Shown piece after piece: positions 5,084 to 9,636 of a stretch of DNA of 9,636 nt. The stretch is from Pseudomonadota bacterium. Lineage in GTDB: Bacteria > Pseudomonadota > Gammaproteobacteria > Burkholderiales > Casimicrobiaceae. Both the position numbers and the translations under genes were made by a program. The stretch covers positions 1 through 9,636 of the forward strand of contig JAKLIE010000032.1 of NCBI GenBank assembly GCA_022709775.1. Direction: 5' to 3'. Under the pieces are notes generated by a model. It worked only from the letters and a program-made list of their open reading frames with translations, had not been told where the DNA came from and made no database searches. Position 1 is the first letter of the stretch; every line of letters starts with the position of its first letter.

Positions 5084-6165
5084 CGGCGCTCGATCCAGGC
5101 AAGCATCCCGACGGCGAGTCCGGTGAAGATCACGAGCGGAAGCGTCGCCGCGAGGAGGGGCGGCCAGTCGTTGAGGACGCCGAGGCTCGAGAACAGCCGG
5201 CTCGCGAGGAAGAAGGCGAGCCCGAGCATGGTCCCGACGAAGATCCGGAAGCCCGCGCCGCCCTGTCGCCGCTGGAAGTGCGCGAACGGGAGCGCGACGA
5301 CCATCATCGCCAGCACGGCGAACGGATAGAAGACCTTGTTCCAGAACGCGATCTCGAAGCGGCTCGTCCTGGCCGCTCCTCCCGCTCCCAGCACGCGGAT
5401 GTTGTCCCAGAGCGTCGCGATCTCGAGGCGCTCGGGCGCGACCTGGTAGACCGTGAGCAGCGAGGGGCGCAGCACCGTGGTCCAGGTCCAGGTCGGCACG
5501 GTGCTGACGCGGGCCCGATCGCCGTCGAGCTCGGTGGCCTTGACGTTGCGGAGCTCCCAGGTCCCGTCGCCGCTGAAACGCCCGCTCTCGGCCGACCGCG
5601 ACGCGGTGAGCCGCATACCGTCGTCGAACTCGTAGATGCGCACGCCGACGAGCGTCAGGTCCGCGAGCACGGTGCGGATGTTGACGAACGTCCGGTCCTG
5701 CTTGAACCAGAAGCCCGACGAGAACTGCTGCGCGACGAAGCGCGAGCTGTCGCCCCGGGCGGTGGCGCGGATCGTCTGCGCGAGCCGCTCGGCCGGCGGC
5801 GCGATGAACTCGCCGGCGAGGAACGTCGCGAGCGCGAGCGGGATGCCGACGCGCACGACGCCCCAGCCGATCTGCCACAGCGACGCGCCCGATGCGCGCA
5901 TCACCGTGTACTCGGAGTTGGCGACGAGCTGCGCGAGCGCGAACAGCGTGCCGATCAGCGCGGCGACCGGGAACAGTTCGTACAGCCGCGACGGAAGGTG
6001 GAGCGCGACGAACAGCGCCGCCGCCGAGAGCGTGTAGCCGCCCTTGCCGACGTCCGTGAGCTCGTTGATCAGGTCGAAGAACGCGAACAGCGACAGCAGC
6101 GCCACGAAGATCGCGAGCGTCGCGAACAGCACGTCGCGTCCGACGTAGCGCGTGAGCGTCCTCAC
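5080..6165 (-). CDS. lptG: LPS export ABC transporter permease LptG
   Basis: LptG pairs with LptF and two LptB ATPases in the inner membrane to extract lipopolysaccharide and push it along the LptC-LptA-LptD bridge to the cell surface. The 361-residue length is typical. The layout fits the YjgP/YjgQ family: TM1 about 12-33, TM2 about 46-80, a cytoplasmic SEYTVMRASGAS coupling segment (84-95), TM3 about 101-122, a periplasmic beta-jellyroll domain about 123-265, then TM4-6 to the C-terminal WIERR. It starts with GTG at 6165, overlapping the lptF stop as GTGA, and its own stop overlaps benE the same way. All three proteins should therefore be made from one transcript with coupled translation. 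LptG rather than LptF is assigned from gene order and from the SEYTVMRASG motif. Confidence 0.93.
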   Translation of the reverse strand: MRTLTRYVGRDVLFATLAIFVALLSLFAFFDLINELTDVGKGGYTLSAAALFVALHLPSRLYELFPVAALIGTLFALAQLVANSEYTVMRASGASLWQIGWGVVRVGIPLALATFLAGEFIAPPAERLAQTIRATARGDSSRFVAQQFSSGFWFKQDRTFVNIRTVLADLTLVGVRIYEFDDGMRLTASRSAESGRFSGDGTWELRNVKATELDGDRARVSTVPTWTWTTVLRPSLLTVYQVAPERLEIATLWDNIRVLGAGGAARTSRFEIAFWNKVFYPFAVLAMMVVALPFAHFQRRQGGAGFRIFVGTMLGLAFFLASRLFSSLGVLNDWPPLLAATLPLVIFTGLAVGMLAWIERR

Positions 6166-7277
6166 GCGGCCACTCCCCCGACCGCTGGCGGGCCGGCGCG
6201 CGGCGGGCGGCGGAACAGGCCGTACGCCGAGAGATGGTGACGGAACAGCACGAAGACGACGAGGAACGCCGTGCCGTGAAGCAGCAGGAGCCCGACCCAG
6301 AAGTCGAGCTTGCCCTGGGCGATCAGGCTCTGCACGACGTTGATGCAGTTCGTGTAGCTGAAGTAGATGAAGGCGGCGGAGAACAGGTTGAATGTACGCC
6401 CGAGCCGGGGGTTCACGTGCGCCAGCGGGATCGCGAGCAGCGTGAGCGCGAAGGCGAGGATCGGGATCGAGATGCGCCAGAACAGTTCCGCGCGCTCGGC
6501 GTCTCCGTCCGCGATCAGCAGCCCCTCGGTGGGCATCGCCTTGCGCGACACCGGGATCGCGCGCGCGACCGCCGGCTGGATGACGCGGCCCAGGCGCTCG
6601 AACTCGACGACGCGGAAGTCCGGGCTGCCCGGCGCCCCTTCGTAGCGGCGACCGTCCTCGAGCACCACGTAGCGCGCGCCGTCGGGCCCCTCCTGCAGGC
6701 GCGCGACGCGCGCGACCGTCGTCGAGTCCTTCTCGTCGTCGATCGAGTGCAGGAAGACGTTGCGTATCGTGCCGTCGAACGTGTTGATGCTTTCGATGAA
6801 CACGACGAGGTGCGCGGACCTGAACTCGCGGAAGAGCCCCGGCGTGATGAACGAGAGCTCGTCGCGCGACTCGAGCTGGCGCTCGAACTCGGCCTTGCGC
6901 TGCTCGGCCCACGGCGACAGGAACAGCGACAGGGCGAGGATCGCGACGAGGAACGGCGCCGCGAACCACAGGATCGGCTTCAGGAGCGCCGTGATCGACT
7001 GCCCCGACGTCATCCAGACGATCATCTCGCTGTCGCGGTGCCAGCGCGACAGCGTGAGCAGCACGGTCAGGAACAGCGCGACCGCGAGCAGGATGTTGAC
7101 GCGGACGAGCGCGGCGAAGCCGAGCAGCGCCATGATGCCGTCCGGCGCGACGGCGCCGCCGGCCGCCTGCGCGAGCAGTCGCAGCACGAGGTTGGTGAAC
7201 AGGATCGCCGCAAGGATGACGAACAGGCCGATGGCCGTCGCCGTGAGCTCGCGGACCAGCGTTCGCCGAAAGATCAT
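6162..7277 (-). CDS. lptF: LPS export ABC transporter permease LptF
   Basis: This is the partner of LptG in the LptB2FG lipopolysaccharide extractor. The 371 residues show TM1 about 11-34, TM2 about 47-75, the cytoplasmic coupling segment WHRDSEMIVWMTSGQS (79-94), TM3 about 101-121, a periplasmic jellyroll domain about 122-265, and TM4-6 about 269-345. A Pro/Arg-rich cytoplasmic tail (about 355-371) follows. The first residues MIFRRTLVRELT are a usual LptF start, although no clear Shine-Dalgarno sequence precedes the ATG at 7277. It diverges from pepA across 114 bp, the same arrangement as in E. coli. The RDSE motif and first position in the operon support LptF over LptG. Confidence 0.94.
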   Translation of the reverse strand: MIFRRTLVRELTATAIGLFVILAAILFTNLVLRLLAQAAGGAVAPDGIMALLGFAALVRVNILLAVALFLTVLLTLSRWHRDSEMIVWMTSGQSITALLKPILWFAAPFLVAILALSLFLSPWAEQRKAEFERQLESRDELSFITPGLFREFRSAHLVVFIESINTFDGTIRNVFLHSIDDEKDSTTVARVARLQEGPDGARYVVLEDGRRYEGAPGSPDFRVVEFERLGRVIQPAVARAIPVSRKAMPTEGLLIADGDAERAELFWRISIPILAFALTLLAIPLAHVNPRLGRTFNLFSAAFIYFSYTNCINVVQSLIAQGKLDFWVGLLLLHGTAFLVVFVLFRHHLSAYGLFRRPPRAGPPAVGGVAA

Positions 7278-7293
7278 GACGGCTGGAAAAGTC

Positions 7294-7323
7294 TTGACTT
7301 TTTCGCCATCATTTGTCGAAAAT
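7294..7323 (+). promoter_or_regulatory. Candidate pepA promoter in the lptF-pepA divergent region
   Basis: TTGACT (7294-7299, 5 of 6 to the -35 consensus) lies 18 bp before GAAAAT (7318-7323, 4 of 6 to the -10). A second -10-like AATAAT (7346-7351, 5 of 6) lies closer to pepA without a good -35. The intergenic stretch 7278-7391 is clearly richer in A/T than its surroundings. An lptF promoter must also lie here on the minus strand, but I could not pick one with confidence. Confidence 0.4.
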
Positions 7324-7377
7324 GCCCGGAATGGTCGCTAACGGCAATAATGTGCGCTAAAGCGGCGCCGGACGGGC

Positions 7378-7385
7378 AGGAAGGA
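7378..7385 (+). promoter_or_regulatory. Shine-Dalgarno site fixing the pepA start
   Basis: AGGAAGGA, ending 6 nt before the ATG at 7392, is a strong ribosome-binding site. It decides between that ATG and an in-frame ATG at 7350, which would add 14 residues and has no such site. The 7392 start also gives the usual family N-terminus MEFTIKS. Confidence 0.85.
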
Positions 7386-7391
7386 CAGTCG

Positions 7392-8891
7392 ATGGAATTT
7401 ACCATAAAAAGCGGCAGCCCCGAGAAGCAGCGCAGCGCCTGCGTCGTCGTCGGCGTGTTCGACAACCGCAAGCTCTCGCTGTCGGCCGAACTGATCGACC
7501 GCGCCTCGAACGGCTACGTCGGCGAGATCATCCGTCGCGGCGACATGGAGGGCAAGCTCGGATCGACGCTGCTCCTCCACAACGTCCGCGGCACGCTGGC
7601 CGACCGGGTGCTGCTCGTCGGCCTCGGCAAGGAGCGCGACTTCCGCGACCGCGAGTTCCGCAAGGCCGTGCGGTCGGCGGTCAAGCTGCTGAACGAAACC
7701 GGCTCGTACGAGGCGGTCGTCTACCTGACCGAGGAGAAGGTTAAGCGGCGCGAAGTGGCGTGGCGCGTCGAGCACGCCGTCGCCGTCGCGATGGAGACGG
7801 TCTACCGCTTCGACCGGATGAAGAGCGAGCCGGCCGAGGTGCGCCGGCCGCTGCGCAAGCTCACGCTGTCGGTGCCGCAGCGCTCCGACCTCGCGGCCGG
7901 CGAGAAGGCCGCCGCACGCGGCCTCGCGATCGCCCGCGGCGTCGAGGTCGCGCGCGACCTCGGCAACCTTCCGGGCAACGTCTGCACGCCGAGCTACCTC
8001 GCCGCCGAGGCGGTGAAGCTCGCGACCGAGTTCCCGGAGCTCAAGGTGGAGGTGCTCGAGCCGGCGCAGATCGAGGCGCTGGGCATGGGATCCTTCCTCT
8101 CGGTGACGCGCGGGAGCGACGAGCCGCCGCGATTCATCGTGTTCGAGTACCGCAACGCGCCGAAGAAGGCGAAGCCGGTCGTGCTGGTCGGAAAGGGCGT
8201 CACGTTCGACACCGGCGGAATCTCGATCAAGCCGGCCACGGACATGGACCAGATGAAATTCGACATGTGCGGCGCGGCCAGCGTCTTCGGCGTGTTCCGG
8301 GCGGTCGCCGAGCTCAAGGCCGCCGTGAACCTCGTCGGCCTCGTGCCGACCTGCGAGAACATGCCGTCGGGCCGCGCGACCAAGCCCGGCGACATCGTGA
8401 AGAGCATGTCGGGCCAGACGATCGAGGTGCTCAATACCGACGCCGAGGGACGACTCATCCTCGCCGATGCGCTCACCTACGCCGAGCGCTACGAGCCCGA
8501 GGCGGTCGTCGACGTCGCGACGCTCACCGGGGCGATGGTGATCGCGCTGGGCCACGTCGCCTGCGGGGTGTTCAGCAACAGCGACACGCTGTCGCGCGCG
8601 CTGGTCGCCGCGGGCGACGACGCGTACGACCGCGGCTGGCCGATGCCGCTGTGGGACGAGTACCACGAGGGGCTCGAGAGCAACTTCGCCGACTTCGCCA
8701 ATGTCGCGGGGCGCGCGGGAGGCAGCGTCACCGACGCATGCTTCCTGTCGAAGTTCGCGAAGAAGTTCGACTGGGCGCATCTCGACATCGCCGGCATCGC
8801 GTGGCGCGAAGGCAAGGAGAAGGGCGCGACCGGGCGTCCGGTGCCTCTGCTCGTGACGTGGCTGCTGGCCGAGGAGGCCGGTCCCGGCTGA
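7392..8891 (+). CDS. pepA: Leucyl (cytosol) aminopeptidase PepA, M17 family
   Basis: This cytoplasmic hexameric metallopeptidase releases N-terminal residues, preferring leucine. In E. coli it is also a DNA-binding protein in carAB control and XerCD recombination at cer. The protein has 499 residues against about 503 in E. coli. The catalytic C-terminal domain carries the two-metal site in order: VGKGVTFDTGGISIK (266-280, with K268, D273 and K280), D291, and the M17 signature NTDAEGR (348-354, with D350, E352 and R354). All canonical ligands are present. MPSGRATKPGD (324-334) is also typical. The N-terminal domain is about 1-165. The strong Shine-Dalgarno and the divergent lptF are described separately. 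holC begins 26 nt downstream, the conserved pepA-holC order, so co-transcription is likely. Whether it also acts in gene regulation here cannot be seen. Confidence 0.97.
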   Translation: MEFTIKSGSPEKQRSACVVVGVFDNRKLSLSAELIDRASNGYVGEIIRRGDMEGKLGSTLLLHNVRGTLADRVLLVGLGKERDFRDREFRKAVRSAVKLLNETGSYEAVVYLTEEKVKRREVAWRVEHAVAVAMETVYRFDRMKSEPAEVRRPLRKLTLSVPQRSDLAAGEKAAARGLAIARGVEVARDLGNLPGNVCTPSYLAAEAVKLATEFPELKVEVLEPAQIEALGMGSFLSVTRGSDEPPRFIVFEYRNAPKKAKPVVLVGKGVTFDTGGISIKPATDMDQMKFDMCGAASVFGVFRAVAELKAAVNLVGLVPTCENMPSGRATKPGDIVKSMSGQTIEVLNTDAEGRLILADALTYAERYEPEAVVDVATLTGAMVIALGHVACGVFSNSDTLSRALVAAGDDAYDRGWPMPLWDEYHEGLESNFADFANVAGRAGGSVTDACFLSKFAKKFDWAHLDIAGIAWREGKEKGATGRPVPLLVTWLLAEEAGPG

Positions 8892-8917
8892 CCGCGAATC
8901 CGGGCGCACGATCCGCG

Positions 8918-9343
8918 ATGACCTCGATCGACTTCTACACCGGCGCGGACGACCCGCTCGACGTCGCCGCGCGCATCGTTGCGAAAGCGTGGCGTCAGCA
9001 CGGGCACGTCCGCGTGCTCACGCCGGATTCCGCGACCACCGAAGCGCTCGACCGGCGGCTCTGGACCGTGCCCGCGACCGGCTTTCTCCCCCATTGCCGG
9101 CTCGCGAGCCCGCTCGCGGCGCAGACGCCGATCCTCGTCGACGACGTCCTCGACCACGAGGGCGAGGCCTGCGTGCTCGTGAACCTGCACCCGGACCCGC
9201 CGCCGTTCTTCAGCCGCTTCGAGCGCCTCGCCGACATCGTCGGCCGCGACGACGCGGCGGCCGAAGCGGGGCGCCGCCGATGGAAGTTCTACCGCGATCG
9301 CGGGTATGCGATGCAGCATCACGCGCTCGAGCCGGGAAGCTGA
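8918..9343 (+). CDS. holC: DNA polymerase III subunit chi
   Basis: Chi is the clamp-loader accessory subunit that, with psi, links the replicase to single-stranded-DNA-binding protein during lagging-strand synthesis. The protein has 141 residues (E. coli about 147). Family features are the start MTSIDFYTG, LTPDSATTEALDRRLWT (34-50) with GFLPHC (55-60), PILVDD (71-76), and VNLHPDPPPFFSRFERLADIV (88-108), ending in WKFYRDRGY (122-130). Position directly after pepA matches the conserved pepA-holC-valS order of proteobacteria, although here an unknown gene follows instead of an immediate valS. No strong Shine-Dalgarno precedes the ATG, so translation may depend on the pepA transcript. Confidence 0.93.
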   Translation: MTSIDFYTGADDPLDVAARIVAKAWRQHGHVRVLTPDSATTEALDRRLWTVPATGFLPHCRLASPLAAQTPILVDDVLDHEGEACVLVNLHPDPPPFFSRFERLADIVGRDDAAAEAGRRRWKFYRDRGYAMQHHALEPGS

Positions 9344-9346
9344 CCG

Positions 9347-9636
9347 ATGCCCACCGCGCGCGAATTGCTCGAGCAGGCCGATGCGCTGATGCGCCGCAAC
9401 CGTCAGGACGCCGAGCGGGCCATTCGCGGGGCCGGCAACGCGCCGGGCCCGGCCTCCGGCGAGCGCGAGGCGCCTGCGGCCAGGATCGAGGCCGGACCGC
9501 GCACCGTTTCGCCCGCGATCGTCGCGTCTGCGCAGACCCCCGCCGTCGCCCCGCGGGCGCCGGCGACCGCGACCGCGACCGCGGCGCCGGTGCCGACGCA
9601 AGGCGTCGCGCACCCGGCGGACGGCGGCGACATCCC
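9347..9636 (+). CDS. Unrecognised Ala/Pro-rich protein, 3'-truncated at the window edge
   Basis: An ATG at 9347, 3 nt after the holC stop, opens a frame that stays open to the window end (96 codons visible). GGGAAG (9334-9339), 7 nt upstream, is a good Shine-Dalgarno. The first 27 residues look like a short charged amphipathic helix (MPTARELLEQADALMRRNRQ and on). The rest is a low-complexity, probably disordered stretch rich in Ala, Pro, Thr and Arg, including repeated Ala-Thr codons near 9567-9585. No signal peptide, membrane segment or catalytic motif is visible. The close spacing makes it part of the pepA-holC operon, where valS often follows in other genomes. Related uncharacterised proteins with an LLEQADALMRRNR-type N-terminus probably exist in betaproteobacteria, but I do not know a function. 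Confidence 0.7.
   Translation, partial: MPTARELLEQADALMRRNRQDAERAIRGAGNAPGPASGEREAPAARIEAGPRTVSPAIVASAQTPAVAPRAPATATATAAPVPTQGVAHPADGGDI

Noticed and set aside
3764..5329. A 521-codon plus-strand open frame, Arg/Asp/Glu/His-rich
   Set aside because: It is the mirror of the benE and lptG frames, with low-complexity composition typical of antisense GC-rich sequence, and has no homologous motif.
5084..5878. N-terminal extension of benE to give a 660-residue protein
   Set aside because: The extra part overlaps lptG in another frame and has no domain. The GTG at 5083 coupled to the lptG stop gives a normal BenE length.
6234..7391. N-terminal extension of pepA to give an 885-residue protein
   Set aside because: The extension is antisense to lptF and charged low-complexity. 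A strong Shine-Dalgarno before the ATG at 7392 and the 499-residue family length fix the start.

Overview
The window is uniformly GC-rich, densely coded chromosomal DNA. It most resembles a betaproteobacterium of the Burkholderiales type, possibly known only from a metagenome. The evidence is the gene set and arrangement: an octaprenyl-diphosphate synthase gene diverging from rplU-rpmA, a tRNA-Pro just behind ispB, and pepA-holC diverging from lptF-lptG. I cannot place it to genus from the sequence alone.

Layout. Positions 1-1684 (+) hold two overlapping M20-type metallohydrolase genes: the 3' end of an amidohydrolase of the allantoate/N-carbamoyl-amino-acid type, then a complete divergent M20 protein. 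By eye, the second protein lacks several canonical zinc ligands. Positions 1703-1832 (-) hold a tRNA-Pro(CGG) and its intrinsic terminator. Positions 1853-2824 (-) hold ispB, which makes the ubiquinone side chain. A divergent control region (2825-3066) carries a perfect-consensus sigma-70 promoter for rplU-rpmA (3067-3666, +), encoding ribosomal proteins L21 and L27. A three-copy 46-bp GC-rich tandem repeat and hairpins (3677-3870) separate rpmA from the next block, where obgE would usually be found. Positions 3896-7277 (-) hold lptF-lptG-benE. These three genes are joined by two GTGA stop/start overlaps and encode the two lipopolysaccharide-export permease subunits and a BenE-type transporter. 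Diverging from them (+) are pepA, holC and the 5' end of an unrecognised gene running off the right edge.

How the genes work together. Most of the window is housekeeping: translation (L21, L27, tRNA-Pro), respiratory quinone synthesis, outer-membrane LPS export, peptide turnover and a DNA polymerase III clamp-loader subunit. No phage, transposase, CRISPR array or defence system is visible. The points most worth a second look are the M20 protein with altered metal ligands, the tandem repeat at a probable synteny break, the coupling of benE to lptFG, a probable tRNA promoter inside the 3' end of ispB, and the unknown gene after holC.
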